A stretch of DNA of 64,000 bases from Herbaspirillum sp. RTI4 (lineage in GTDB: Bacteria; Pseudomonadota; Gammaproteobacteria; Burkholderiales; Burkholderiaceae_D): NCBI RefSeq assembly GCF_034313965.1, contig NZ_JAVIWQ010000002.1, forward strand, positions 2,852,001 through 2,916,000. Direction: 5' to 3'. The notes below the pieces were generated by a model. The model did no database searches and was not told the origin of the DNA. It worked only from the letters and a program-made list of their open reading frames with translations. Shown here in pieces: positions 1 to 13,033 of the stretch; the first letter of the stretch is position 1; the number at the start of each line of letters is the position of its first letter. The position numbers and the translations under genes were made by a program.

Positions 1-820
1 CAAGTCCGTGAATATCGTTGATCGTCATCAGCAAACCGGCCAGCTTCATGGTTTTAGTAATCCCAAAATCATGTGCCGCCTTGATCGAATTGATCGTATC
101 CGAACCGGCGTTCGCCAGACCCAGTACTTGCGCCTTAGAAGCCTGCGCTTGCAGCAAATAAGACGACATATCGTTGGCACTGGCCGGATGCTTGACCGAT
201 CCCAGCACCGTACCGCCGCTGGCTTTCACGACTTCGGCGGTGTCCTGAAACAAGGAAGCGCCGAACGCATAATCGGCCACGATGAAATACCAGCTCTTGC
301 CGCCCTGCGCCACAATCGCTGAGCCGGTTCCCTTGGCCAGCGCCACGGTGTCGTATTCATAGTGGATGGTATAGGGTGTGCAGTCTTCATTGGTGAAGCG
401 AGCGCTGGCACCGGCCACATTGATGTAAACCCGTTTCTTGTCGAGCGCGACCTTGTTCATGGCCAGCCCGGCAGCGGAATTGACACCACCGATGAGCATC
501 TTCAGATTTTGCAGGTCTATCCATTCGCGGGCTCTGGTGGCGGCGGTATCGGCCTTGTTTTGATGGTCGGCCGACAAGACTTCAATTTTTTTGCCAAGAA
601 CGCTGCCGCCGAAATCTTCCACCGCCATCCTGATCGCTTCGGTACCACCGGGGCCGTCGGTGTCCGCGTACGGTCCTGACATATCGGTGATGAAACCGAT
701 GCGGAATGGCTCGCTCGGCGACTGCGCCTGCGCCGGGCCGGACAGCAGACACAAAGTGGCTGCCGCAAGGGCAAAGGAAGTCAGAGTGCTACGCAAGGCA
801 GGATGAAGCGGCTGGTTCAT
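1..820 (-). CDS. ABC transporter periplasmic substrate-binding protein, LivK/Peripla_BP_6 type (partial, C-terminus outside window)
   Basis: The reading frame runs unbroken from ATG 818-820 to the window edge (about 273 residues visible). The start has a strong AAAGGAG ribosome site. Residues 1-33 form a signal peptide (hydrophobic stretch ending in AQA|Q), followed by FRIGFITDMSGPYADTDGPG, the usual start of branched-chain amino acid/amide binding proteins. It should deliver a small carboxylate or amino-acid-like ligand to an ABC permease that would lie beyond the left edge. It sits 122 bp downstream of the HMG-CoA reductase gene on the same strand, so uptake of mevalonate or a related acid is possible. 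That substrate is inferred from context only. Confidence 0.85.
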   Translation of the reverse strand, partial: MNQPLHPALRSTLTSFALAAATLCLLSGPAQAQSPSEPFRIGFITDMSGPYADTDGPGGTEAIRMAVEDFGGSVLGKKIEVLSADHQNKADTAATRAREWIDLQNLKMLIGGVNSAAGLAMNKVALDKKRVYINVAGASARFTNEDCTPYTIHYEYDTVALAKGTGSAIVAQGGKSWYFIVADYAFGASLFQDTAEVVKASGGTVLGSVKHPASANDMSSYLLQAQASKAQVLGLANAGSDTINSIKAAHDFGITKTMKLAGLLMTINDIHGL

Positions 821-880
821 GTGTTATCTCCTTTGGGCGGGCGATCTGGTCGCCCCTTATTATTGAATGGTCCATCTCTT

Positions 881-943
881 GATTCATACGGGACTGCTTC
901 ATACAGGATTGCTTCATGCAGGACTACTTCATGCAGGACTACT
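881..943. repeat. 15-bp degenerate tandem repeat, about 4 copies, downstream of the HMG-CoA reductase stop
   Basis: Units at 881-895, 896-910, 911-925 and 926-940 share the core CTTCATGCAGGACT with a few substitutions. The array abuts the HMG-CoA reductase stop codon (943-945) and fills much of the gap to the next gene. It contains no obvious hairpin. It is one of several post-stop repeats in this window. Confidence 0.8.
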
Positions 944-2223
944 TATTGACGATCCGCCAGCAGCTTGACAGCAAAATCGACCCGCACGTCTTTCACCGCC
1001 ACCATTTCACGCACTACCCAGTCCACATCCTGACCTTTGGCACCGGCGGCAATCGCAATATTGCGCGCATGCAGCGCCATGTGACCGCGCTGGATTCCTT
1101 CGGTGGACAATGCGCGCAATGCGCCCAGATTCTGCGCCAGACCGACCGCGACCGCTACTTCCGCCAGGTCCTGCGCGGAGGTGGTTTGCAATATTTTTAA
1201 CGACAACTGCGCCATTGGATGCGTCTTCGTCGCGCCGCCCACCAGTCCGACCGGCATCGGCATTTCGATGGTCCCGACCAGATCACCATTGGCTGCCAGT
1301 TCCCATGTCGTCAGAGAAGTGTAGTGGCCACCTCGGCAGGCATAGGCATGCGCGCCGGCTTCCACTGCACGCCAGTCGTTGCCGGTAGCGACGATAACAG
1401 GATCGATGCCATTCATGATGCCCTTGTTATGCGTCGCTGCGCGGTAAGGATCGACGGCGGCAAATGTGTAAGCGTCGAGAATGCCGTTAATGACTTCTTC
1501 GCCGCTGTAGTCTTTACTCTTGAGCAATTCCGGCGAGAGCTGCACCCGGGCACGCGCCAGCCGCAAATCGGCCAGATTCGACAGAATACGCAGCCGCACT
1601 TTACCGCCGGTGATCGCTTCCACTCGTCCGGCAACAGCTTCGGCCATGGTGTTGACCGTGTTGGCTCCCATCGCATCGCGTACATCCACAATCAGATGCA
1701 TGACAACCATCGCTCCCCGCGCGGTATCGGGAAAAACATGGACTTCGATATCCTTGCAACCGCCGCCCAGACCGATCAGCACCTTGTCGCGACTATTGGC
1801 AATATCGATGATTTCCTGACGGTGCATGAGCAAGGCATGTCGCGCGCCGAAAGGATCGCTCAGCCCCATGATCTGCACCTGCGCCCGCATCAGAGGGCCG
1901 GTACTCGATGTTTGAAAACCGCCCGATTCGCGAATCAGTTTTGCCATGAACGAGGCGGCTGCTACCACGGATGGCTCTTCAACCACCATAGGCACCAGTA
2001 CGTCGCGGCCGTTAATCTGGAAATAACCGGCCACCGCATACGGCAATTCAAATTTGCTGATCACGTTTTCTATCATGCCGTTCGCCGTTTCCAGCGGCAA
2101 TCCGCCGGCGTCGGCAAGCAAGGCTCTTTCTGCGGCATTGAGCCCGACTTTGGCGACGATTTCGTCGAGGCGTTGCGCGGGATCCATTGCGCGGAAATTG
2201 GGTAATCGGGAATCGATGCTCAT
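943..2223 (-). CDS. Hydroxymethylglutaryl-CoA reductase, class II (degradative type)
   Basis: A 426-residue protein of the length and style of class II HMG-CoA reductases (Pseudomonas mevalonii MvaA family), which interconvert mevalonate and HMG-CoA with NAD(P)(H). Visible family signatures are [15 protein letters not shown] near residue 55, the catalytic Glu in [12 protein letters not shown], the Lys in THNKGIMNG, the Asp in GNDWRA and the C-terminal His in GHMALHARN. The start at 2223 (MSIDSRLP) is preferred over an in-frame ATG 24 bp upstream because AGGAG lies 9 nt before it. It is divergent from a GAF/PucR regulator and followed by an ABC binding protein. This arrangement suggests mevalonate or HMG catabolism rather than isoprenoid synthesis (inference). 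Confidence 0.9.
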   Translation of the reverse strand: MSIDSRLPNFRAMDPAQRLDEIVAKVGLNAAERALLADAGGLPLETANGMIENVISKFELPYAVAGYFQINGRDVLVPMVVEEPSVVAAASFMAKLIRESGGFQTSSTGPLMRAQVQIMGLSDPFGARHALLMHRQEIIDIANSRDKVLIGLGGGCKDIEVHVFPDTARGAMVVMHLIVDVRDAMGANTVNTMAEAVAGRVEAITGGKVRLRILSNLADLRLARARVQLSPELLKSKDYSGEEVINGILDAYTFAAVDPYRAATHNKGIMNGIDPVIVATGNDWRAVEAGAHAYACRGGHYTSLTTWELAANGDLVGTIEMPMPVGLVGGATKTHPMAQLSLKILQTTSAQDLAEVAVAVGLAQNLGALRALSTEGIQRGHMALHARNIAIAAGAKGQDVDWVVREMVAVKDVRVDFAVKLLADRQ

Positions 2224-2442
2224 GTACAGGTCTCCTGAGTGGAACAAGCCGGTCGCCGGAAAATGGTCTGGCCTGATGCGTTGGGAAAGAGTCTAATCGT
2301 CGGCGTTTCTCATTGCCATGTCATTAAGCTCCATATTTATTCTTATTTTGTGTCTCATAATGATTTACCCTGAAGCAGGCCATCAGCGCGGCTCGGAATA
2401 TCGCCATAGCCCTCCCTGGAAACATCGAAAGAAAAATAAACC

Positions 2443-4479
2443 ATGACGCAAACCATTGCCGATGTGCCGCCAGAAAATGCAAACGAACTCGGAAGAGACA
2501 TCCTCGCCCTGCTGCACCAGAACGCCGACAAGGCGAGCTTTTCGGCTTTGCAGCAGCGGCTGGACGCATTGCCGCCAGACACGAAAAACAAACCGCTCCT
2601 GCTGCACAGCATGCAAATGGCAACGACCATTCAGGCCCGCTTCGAGCAATATCAGCAACGGGAGCGCGGACTCAACGCCGTAATCGAGACCGCACAGGAT
2701 CTGACCGCCATTCGCGATCTCGATCATGTACTCCAGGCGATTGTTCACCGCGCACGCAAACTGATGGGGACTGATGTTGGCTATCTGTCGGTAATCGACC
2801 GGGAACAGGGCGACTTTTACGTGCGCGCAACCGACGGGGCATTTTCAGAAAAATTCAAACGGATACGCGTGGGCCGCGATATCGGCATTTGCGGCTATGT
2901 GGCGTTGAACAAGACACCTTACAGTTCCTCCGAATACCGGGCCGATCCCCGTTTTGCGCACACGCATCCGATTGATGCGGCCGTCACTGAAGAAGGCATC
3001 GTCTCCATTCTGGGCGTGCCGCTGCTGTCCGGTGCGGAAGTCATTGGCGTGCTGTTTGTCGGCGACCGTTATGCGCGCGCTTACGATGCCTGGGAAATGT
3101 CCATCCTCTCGACTCTGACCGCCCACGCCGCAGTCGCCATCGACAATGCGCGTCTGTTTCAGGAAACGCAGGTCGCACTGAAGCAGGTCAGCGACGCCAA
3201 TGCGCTCCTCAAGAAGCAAACCGAGGGCACCTTGATCGCCGCCGAAGCGCATGAACAACTCACCTCGCTCGTGGCCAAGGGCGGTGGTCTGAAGGAGTTG
3301 TGCGAGATGGTGGCGAACATGCTCAACGGCGACGTCACCGTGATTGATGAAGGCGAGCAGACGCTGCATGTGGCGGGCAAAGGCCTGTTGACCGATAAGG
3401 GCGAAGCACATGCGGTCGGTTCGCCATCGCAGAAACTATTGCATGCGCACCAGGACAGTATTCATGCGGCCATGATGGAAAGCCGCATCATTGGCCGTTC
3501 GGTAGCGGCATTGACGACGCCTGAGGAGGTGTGTCGGGTCTCTGCCGTGGTCGGCAATCGCGGCTTGCTGGGCGGTTTGATTATCCGTACGCCGGTCGAA
3601 CTCAATGAGGTGGAAGTGCGCATTCTGGAGCGCAGCTCGATGGTCACCGGTGTAGTGCTGCTATCGCAAGAACGTCAGGACGATGCGGCCCGGCAAGAAA
3701 TTCCGGCGCTGTTCCGTGGTTTGCTCAGCCAGCCGCAAGCGAAACTTTCCCGACTGTTGGAGCAGGCCGCACGTCATGGACTGGATTTAACGCAGCCCTT
3801 TCATCTGGCTGTGGTGCAGATCAATGCAGAACGAAGCGCTTATTTACTGAGGAAATGGCAAAGTGCCGGCCCGATGCGGCATACCCTGTGCGATGCGATT
3901 GACGACACAATGGTATTCATTTCAAGTGTGGCGGTGCAAGAAGAGCTGCGTCAGTTTCTGTACCAGTTTTTTAGTCAGGAAATACGGCACCCTGTAACCG
4001 GCGTTCTCTCGCGGCAAGAAACGCAGCTTGCTGCACTGCCTGCAAGCTATCAGTCGATGTTGCGCTGTCTGTCCACTGCATCGGCGCTCGGGCGCAGCGG
4101 CGCGATTTTTCTGGAGCAGGAACTGTCGCTGTATGCAGTCCTGTTTGAAAAACGCGGTGAAGCCGATCTCGATGCCTTTTTATCGGCCATGCTCGGCAAG
4201 CTGTACCACGCCGATAAACAGCGTCGCACCGAACTTGCCCGCACGCTGCTTACTTATCTGGATAAAGGGCATAACGCCCGCGCCGCAGCCAGTGCCTTGG
4301 GAGTCCATATCAATACCTTTCGCCAGCGGCTGGAGGCGATCGATGCACTCATCGGCAACTGGAATGAGGCTGGTCGCGCATTGGAAATCCATGTCGCTTT
4401 GCGGCTATGGAAATTACGCGAAGATGAAAATGGGATCAATAGCGTGACCCACAGCGAAACCGGCAGCGAGAAGCCATGA
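2443..4479 (+). CDS. GAF-domain transcriptional regulator with PucR/CdaR-type C-terminal helix-turn-helix
   Basis: A 678-residue protein. Residues about 75-235 form a GAF sensor domain (DLDHVLQAIVHRARKLMGTD, then SILGVPLLSGAEVIGVLFVGDR). A middle region with coiled-coil character follows. The C-terminus (about 585-640) has the PucR-type helix-turn-helix pattern: LARTLLTYLDKGHNARAAAS followed by LGVHINTFRQRLEAID. Proteins of this type are ligand-responsive activators of catabolic operons. It is transcribed divergently from the HMG-CoA reductase gene across 219 bp, so it is the natural candidate to control that operon. The ribosome site is weak (GAAAGAAA). Its stop overlaps the next start by 4 bp (ATGA), implying translational coupling to the histidine kinase. 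Confidence 0.85.
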   Translation: MTQTIADVPPENANELGRDILALLHQNADKASFSALQQRLDALPPDTKNKPLLLHSMQMATTIQARFEQYQQRERGLNAVIETAQDLTAIRDLDHVLQAIVHRARKLMGTDVGYLSVIDREQGDFYVRATDGAFSEKFKRIRVGRDIGICGYVALNKTPYSSSEYRADPRFAHTHPIDAAVTEEGIVSILGVPLLSGAEVIGVLFVGDRYARAYDAWEMSILSTLTAHAAVAIDNARLFQETQVALKQVSDANALLKKQTEGTLIAAEAHEQLTSLVAKGGGLKELCEMVANMLNGDVTVIDEGEQTLHVAGKGLLTDKGEAHAVGSPSQKLLHAHQDSIHAAMMESRIIGRSVAALTTPEEVCRVSAVVGNRGLLGGLIIRTPVELNEVEVRILERSSMVTGVVLLSQERQDDAARQEIPALFRGLLSQPQAKLSRLLEQAARHGLDLTQPFHLAVVQINAERSAYLLRKWQSAGPMRHTLCDAIDDTMVFISSVAVQEELRQFLYQFFSQEIRHPVTGVLSRQETQLAALPASYQSMLRCLSTASALGRSGAIFLEQELSLYAVLFEKRGEADLDAFLSAMLGKLYHADKQRRTELARTLLTYLDKGHNARAAASALGVHINTFRQRLEAIDALIGNWNEAGRALEIHVALRLWKLREDENGINSVTHSETGSEKP

Positions 4480-5375
4480 CGCCACACGAACATAGCGCAG
4501 CCCTCCTCCCTGCAAACGCTGCTCTACCATCGCTTATACTGAGCACATCCTCTTGCGATATGCATGTGCGCAACATCCTCTCTTCTGTCGGACCCATTCC
4601 CATGACGCCGCTTTCCTCTGTTTTTACCGACGCCTTGCCGCTCACGCCGGAAGCAGTCGCCGCAGAACAATCGATAGAAGAAGAACGCGCGCGCATTGCT
4701 CACGATCTGCACGATGATCTCGGCGGCGATTTCGTGTCCATCAAAATGGCGGTGGCGCAATTGCGCAAGGGCCTGGAGCAAGCAGGAACAGCCTCCGACA
4801 TGCTGAACGAACGACTGGCGCAAATCGATACCCGGGTCGATGCGGCATTGGCCTCCATGCATCGTCTGATCGATGATTTGCGGCCGGCAATGCTGGATTT
4901 CGGCATTGTTGCCGCAATGGAATGGCACGCCTCTGAATTCACGCGTCAATGCGGACTGCCCTGCTCCTTCACCAGCGATATTTCAGGCACCGATTCAGAG
5001 GCCGACTCAGAGGCCGACTCAGATGCCGACTCAGATGCCGACTTAGAGGGCGACTCAGACGCCGGTTCAAACATCACCCTCGCGCCGCATCGCGCCATGA
5101 GTCTCTTTCGGATTTTCAGCGAAGCGCTGACCAATGCCGCCCGCCACGCCCATGCCAGCCAGGTCAAAGCACACCTGACTCTTGATGGGGCGCAATTGCA
5201 GCTCACGATTGAAGACGATGGCACCGGCATTTCGGCGCAGGCGCTGCAAAACCCGCAGTCACGCGGTTTGCGCGGCATGCGGCATCGTGTACTTACGCTT
5301 GGTGGCACATTGATGCAACAAGCGCCCACGACAGCGAGTGGAACCCGTCTGTGCGTAAGAATTCCACTCTTATGA
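4476..5375 (+). CDS. Sensor histidine kinase, HisKA_3/NarX-type, apparently soluble
   Basis: A 299-residue kinase without evident membrane segments. The dimerisation/phosphoacceptor box is EEERARIAHDLHDDLGGDF (about residues 68-86; His in AHDLHDD). An HATPase_c domain follows (FRIFSEALTNAARHAH N-box, EDDGTGIS G1 box, GLRGMRHRV G2 box). This is the domain order of NarL-partner kinases. The start at 4476 overlaps the upstream stop (ATGA); internal ATGs at 4560 and 4602 are possible alternatives. Between the H-box and ATPase domains lies an acidic DSEA/DSDA tetrapeptide repeat (about residues 173-197), unusual for the family. The response regulator 100 bp downstream is the likely partner. Confidence 0.85.
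   Translation: MTPHEHSAALLPANAALPSLILSTSSCDMHVRNILSSVGPIPMTPLSSVFTDALPLTPEAVAAEQSIEEERARIAHDLHDDLGGDFVSIKMAVAQLRKGLEQAGTASDMLNERLAQIDTRVDAALASMHRLIDDLRPAMLDFGIVAAMEWHASEFTRQCGLPCSFTSDISGTDSEADSEADSDADSDADLEGDSDAGSNITLAPHRAMSLFRIFSEALTNAARHAHASQVKAHLTLDGAQLQLTIEDDGTGISAQALQNPQSRGLRGMRHRVLTLGGTLMQQAPTTASGTRLCVRIPLL
4992..5066 (+). repeat. In-frame 12-bp tandem repeat encoding an acidic Asp-Ser-Glu/Asp-Ala tract
   Basis: Six imperfect copies of a 12-bp unit (GCCGACTCAGAG and variants ending in GAT or TTAGAG) add a strongly acidic linker inside the histidine kinase. Because the unit is a multiple of three, copy-number changes would keep the frame and only alter linker length. Confidence 0.85.
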
Positions 5376-5478
5376 GAGCCGAACGTACGAACAATGGGGC
5401 AAGTCGCGCTAAAATGAATTGCCAGCGATCATTGAAGCTCCTCTATCGCTATTCCAAGCCGGCGCGACACCTGCACTC

Positions 5479-6132
5479 ATGACAAAAAAAAATATCGCCA
5501 GCATCAACATAATCATCGCCGACGACCATGGTGTCGTGCGCGAAGGTTTGCGACAAATCTGCTCGGACAATAAGGATCTGATACTGGTCGGGCAGGCTGA
5601 CAACGGCCTCGATGCCATCAAACTATGCCGCACTGCAAAGGCCGATGTTCTGATACTCGACATCAGCCTGCCTGACCGCACCGGGATAGAAGTGCTCAAG
5701 CAGGTCAAAAAGGAATTCCCTGATTTGCCGGTGCTCATCCTGTCTATCCACAGGGAAGATCAATACGCCATTCGCTCACTCAAGGCTGGTGCAGCGGGAT
5801 TTTTAAACAAACAGTCCGCGACGGAAGAGTTGGTAACGGCAGTGCGCCAGATTGCGGGCGGGCGCAAATACGTCAGTTCGTCACTGGCGCAGGAACTGGC
5901 CAACCAGATCGGGCAGGATCATGAGCAACCCGCGCACGAAATGCTATCGGATCGGGAATACCAGACGCTGATCATGATTGCCTCAGGCAAAACCGTCAGC
6001 GACATTGCCGCCGAGCTGGTGCTGTCCGTCAAGACCATCAGCATGTACCGCGCGCGTATTCTCTTGAAAATGAAACTGCGCCATAACGCGGAGTTAACGC
6101 ATTACGCGATCAGCCACCAGTTGACCGAATGA
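5479..6132 (+). CDS. Response regulator, NarL/FixJ family (receiver plus LuxR helix-turn-helix)
   Basis: A 217-residue protein from ATG 5479. The receiver domain has the acidic pair in IIADDHGVVREG, the phospho-acceptor Asp in VLILDISLPD, and the conserved Lys in GFLNKQSA. The C-terminal LuxR-type helix-turn-helix is LSDREYQTLIMIASGKTVSD followed by LVLSVKTISMYRARIL. A TTG at 5419 would add 20 residues of poor quality, so the ATG is preferred, although no clear ribosome site is visible for either. It lies just after the soluble NarX-type kinase and is probably its partner. The targets are unknown; the adjacent HMG-CoA reductase operon is one candidate. Confidence 0.88.
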   Translation: MTKKNIASINIIIADDHGVVREGLRQICSDNKDLILVGQADNGLDAIKLCRTAKADVLILDISLPDRTGIEVLKQVKKEFPDLPVLILSIHREDQYAIRSLKAGAAGFLNKQSATEELVTAVRQIAGGRKYVSSSLAQELANQIGQDHEQPAHEMLSDREYQTLIMIASGKTVSDIAAELVLSVKTISMYRARILLKMKLRHNAELTHYAISHQLTE

Positions 6133-6233
6133 TCCCTAGCCCTTGAACATAGTCCTAGCCGTTATCATTAGTATCCAAAGCAGTTTCAGTTTCCCCACCT
6201 GAATCCTCATTATCAAAACACCGCCCGGTTGCT

Positions 6234-7799
6234 ATGTCCAAATTGAAACATCAAAAAAACCCCGCCGATATCGCCCGTGAGGCTTTTCAGCAGCTTGCGG
6301 CGCGCCGTGTGGCCCCGACCCCGGATGCCTATCGGAATGTGTATGAAGAAATTGCCGGTGGCAAGGCCAACATCAGTGCCGAAACCGTTTTGGCCGGCTT
6401 CGCGACCACCTTGCTGCGCATGCCGGGAGAAGCAGGCCGACTAGGACAACGTCTGGCGCATTCGGCCGATGATAGTGATTTCGTTCTCTACAACACGCAA
6501 CTCAGCGAATTCGTTAATCAATTCATGCAGCCGGGCAACATCAGCGCTTATGGCAACCTGGCACCCGATAACGAACCGCAATTTGCCAGCGACAATAAAA
6601 AAGAAGGCGTGATGCGCGACCTCTTGTCGCGGGTACTCAATTTCAATCTTGCCTCGCTGCTGCAAGATGCGCCTGAACTGGCGCTGGAATCGCGTGCTAT
6701 CGGCGATCAGTTCAAGGAAGCCTTTTCCGAATCCGCCATGGACGAAGTGGCAACCCGGCTCAAGCGCCTGACTTTTCAAATTGAATTGAAGACCGGCGAC
6801 ATTGCGCAACAGCATGAATTGCTGATGCGTTTGTTTCGCTTGCTGCTGGAAAACATCCACGGTTTGCTGGATAAGGACTCGTGGCTGAGCGGCCAGATCA
6901 CTGCCGTGCAAAATCTGATTTCAGGACCGATCAGCCAGGAGTCATTGGCAGAAGCGACCAAGACCCTCAAAGAAATTATCTACAAACAGGGCTTGCTCAA
7001 AGAGACGATCGAGGATGAAAAAATCACGGTCAAGAACCTGATGCTTACTTTCGTCGACCGCCTCAGCGGCATCGTCTCCAGCACCAGCAATTACCATGAC
7101 ACGATTACGGGCCTGTCCAAGAAGGTCTCGAAGGCCGGTAGCATAGGCGATCTCAATAGCGTACTCAATGACATCATGCTGGCCACCAAATCCGCTCAGG
7201 AAGATGCGAAGAAATCACGTGACGACATGATAGATGCGCGCCAGGAGGCACAAAAATCAGAAATCCGTATCCATGATCTGGAAGTCAAATTACAGCAAAT
7301 GGGCAATCTGGTACGGGAAGATCCATTGACCGGCAGCCTGAACCGCCGTGGACTGGACGATAGTTTCGAACGTGAAATTGCCAACGCCGACCGGCGCAAT
7401 ACGCCTTTGTGCATTGCCCTGCTCGATCTGGACGATTTCAAGCGACTCAACGATACGCATGGTCACAATACCGGTGACGGCGTGTTGATTCACCTGGTAC
7501 AGGTGGTTAAAGATACCTTGCGCAAACTGGATGTGGTCGCCCGTTTTGGCGGTGAGGAATTTCTGATTTTGCTACCGGAAACTACGCCGGCTGAGGCAAT
7601 GATGACGGTGACCCGTGTGCAACGTGAATTGACGCGACGGATTTTCATGCACAACTATGAGCAGTTACTCATTACCTTCAGCGCCGGGGTTGCCTTGCGC
7701 AAACCGGGTGAACAGCAAATTGAGATGATCAAACGCGCCGATGATGCCTTGTACAAAGCAAAAAAAGCCGGCAAAAACCGGGTCGTCATGGCGGAATAA
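6234..7799 (+). CDS. GGDEF diguanylate cyclase with a long N-terminal helical region
   Basis: A 521-residue protein that should make cyclic di-GMP from two GTP. The C-terminal catalytic domain (about residues 350-520) carries an intact active-site motif, RFGGEEFLILLP. An RKLD inhibitory I-site lies five residues before GGEEF, so product feedback inhibition is expected. The N-terminal 340 residues are predicted helical with a coiled coil around residues 310-355 (SRDDMIDARQEAQKSEIRIH). They contain no transmembrane segment and no sensory domain that I recognise. The gene stands alone on its strand and converges with ftsB 13 bp downstream. Confidence 0.9.
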   Translation: MSKLKHQKNPADIAREAFQQLAARRVAPTPDAYRNVYEEIAGGKANISAETVLAGFATTLLRMPGEAGRLGQRLAHSADDSDFVLYNTQLSEFVNQFMQPGNISAYGNLAPDNEPQFASDNKKEGVMRDLLSRVLNFNLASLLQDAPELALESRAIGDQFKEAFSESAMDEVATRLKRLTFQIELKTGDIAQQHELLMRLFRLLLENIHGLLDKDSWLSGQITAVQNLISGPISQESLAEATKTLKEIIYKQGLLKETIEDEKITVKNLMLTFVDRLSGIVSSTSNYHDTITGLSKKVSKAGSIGDLNSVLNDIMLATKSAQEDAKKSRDDMIDARQEAQKSEIRIHDLEVKLQQMGNLVREDPLTGSLNRRGLDDSFEREIANADRRNTPLCIALLDLDDFKRLNDTHGHNTGDGVLIHLVQVVKDTLRKLDVVARFGGEEFLILLPETTPAEAMMTVTRVQRELTRRIFMHNYEQLLITFSAGVALRKPGEQQIEMIKRADDALYKAKKAGKNRVVMAE

Positions 7800-7812
7800 A
7801 TCAGGGCCGCGT

Positions 7813-8190
7813 CTATTGTTTTGGCCGGGTGGCAGCAAGCTTCGATGCTGCTGGCGTTGATGTTGGCGATAACACTGGCGTGGGTGCTATCGGTGGCGTT
7901 GCCGAAGCATTGCCGGCCGTCATCTCCAGCACCTGCACAAAAATCTCATCCTGCTTGATCATGCCTAATTCATAACGGGCGCGCTCTTCAACCGCGTCTT
8001 TACCCCGTTGCAAATCTTCGACTTCAGTTTGCAGATTAGCATTGCGGGCTTTGAGTTCATCCCTTTTTTTGTGGGTCAGCTCGACTTGTCGGCCCATGTC
8101 CGCGACGTGCAGCCAGCCGCCTTTACCCAGCCACAGCGGGTATTGAATCAGCACCAGCAAGATCGACAGACAGAAAAAGATCACGCGCAT
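7813..8190 (-). CDS. ftsB: Cell division protein FtsB (DivIC family)
   Basis: A 125-residue bitopic membrane protein: residues 1-20 form one transmembrane helix ([18 protein letters not shown]). A coiled coil follows (residues about 34-75, [20 protein letters not shown] onward), then [17 protein letters not shown], which is typical of FtsB. FtsB bridges FtsL and FtsQ in the divisome. The tail after residue 95 is Pro/Ala/Thr-rich and longer than the roughly 100-residue E. coli protein. It lies downstream of eno, as in many proteobacteria, and a terminator-like hairpin sits between the two. Confidence 0.92.
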   Translation of the reverse strand: MRVIFFCLSILLVLIQYPLWLGKGGWLHVADMGRQVELTHKKRDELKARNANLQTEVEDLQRGKDAVEERARYELGMIKQDEIFVQVLEMTAGNASATPPIAPTPVLSPTSTPAASKLAATRPKQ

Positions 8191-8202
8191 CGCCGGAGAT
8201 CC

Positions 8203-8230
8203 AAAAAAATGTCCGGCGAATAAGCCGGAC
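8203..8230 (-). terminator. Rho-independent terminator/attenuator between eno and ftsB
   Basis: On the minus strand a perfect 7-bp GC-rich stem (GTCCGGC/GCCGGAC, 6-nt loop) is followed directly by a run of seven T. It lies 7 bp after the eno stop and 13 bp before the ftsB start, so it should end most eno transcripts and reduce ftsB read-through. Confidence 0.8.
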
Positions 8231-8237
8231 GGGACGT

Positions 8238-9626
<1,389 letters not shown>

Positions 9627-9672
9627 TCAAACGGCGTCAAACCAAACGGTACAAAACTTGCGATCAGTTCGC

Positions 9673-12194
<2,522 letters not shown>

Positions 12195-12320
12195 TCAACA
12201 GCACGTGCGGGAAATTGAAATTATACCCCAAACCAGACGCATCTCGGGAGCAATTACATCAATTAACGGCAAGCATGGATTAACTGGCCGGCGCGCAAGA
12301 CGCCGACCATATTGCCATGA

Positions 12321-12767
12321 CTACTTGGCAGGAACCAATTGCGCGCGGATTTCACCACCTGGATTGGCGGCGCTATGCACGTTGATATACAGATTACCGG
12401 CCAGGTAGCTGGCATATTGCGCGTCGGTCAGCTTGGCGCCAGGAGCAACTGCCCAGCCGTCGGCGGCTGTTTTGACCAGCGGCACAATAACAGGACCATT
12501 TTTGCCCGCAGCTGCCTCATGGATATGCGCCATGGTGCCGTTCAGACCCACTGTTGTAATGGAGCCGCTCACGGATTTATCAGCAGCAACCGTAATATTG
12601 GAGGTACCGCTGGCCATCGTAGTTTTAGCCGGCACTTCCTGGCTGCCACTCAAACTGATACTAGCGGGCGCACTCATGCCCATCGATGTGCAACCGGCGA
12701 TCATCAATGACGACGCCAAAATGCTGGTGAGAATTGCCGGACGTATGATTTTCTGCAAAATTTTCAT
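12321..12767 (-). CDS. CHRD-domain lipoprotein
   Basis: A 148-residue envelope protein. A lipobox SSLMIAGC places the lipidated Cys at residue 26. The remainder is one CHRD domain, with GSQEVPAKTTMASGTSNITV, GLNGTMAHIHEAAAGKNGPV and a C-terminal NLYINVHSAANPGGEIRAQL. CHRD domains occur in chordin and in many bacterial exported proteins of unknown role. The start at 12767 is supported by AGAGGAAG 6-8 nt upstream; the open frame further upstream is not used. It stands alone and no substrate is suggested by its neighbours. Confidence 0.88.
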   Translation of the reverse strand: MKILQKIIRPAILTSILASSLMIAGCTSMGMSAPASISLSGSQEVPAKTTMASGTSNITVAADKSVSGSITTVGLNGTMAHIHEAAAGKNGPVIVPLVKTAADGWAVAPGAKLTDAQYASYLAGNLYINVHSAANPGGEIRAQLVPAK

Positions 12768-13033
12768 GTCTTCCTCTCTGGTGGTGTAATTGACGGTATA
12801 GCGAAACATCTGATGCGGTATCGTGAGCAAGGCACACTCAAGACAAAAGAACTGCAGCATTCACGTAGTACTTACGCATTAATTCTACTTACGCATTACT
12901 TCCATTACTTTATTACTTCATTACGCAGCACATTAAAGTAATCAGATAATCCTAACCAACATGCAACAGTCTGAGTGTATACAGATTGTAGGCAGGCCGT
13001 GACGACCCCGGCAAAATCCGCATCCACCGAATT

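Noticed and set aside
881..943. Possible CRISPR array
   Set aside because: The repeats are 15 bp, directly adjacent with no spacers; the other tandem arrays in the window are likewise without spacers, and no cas genes are present.
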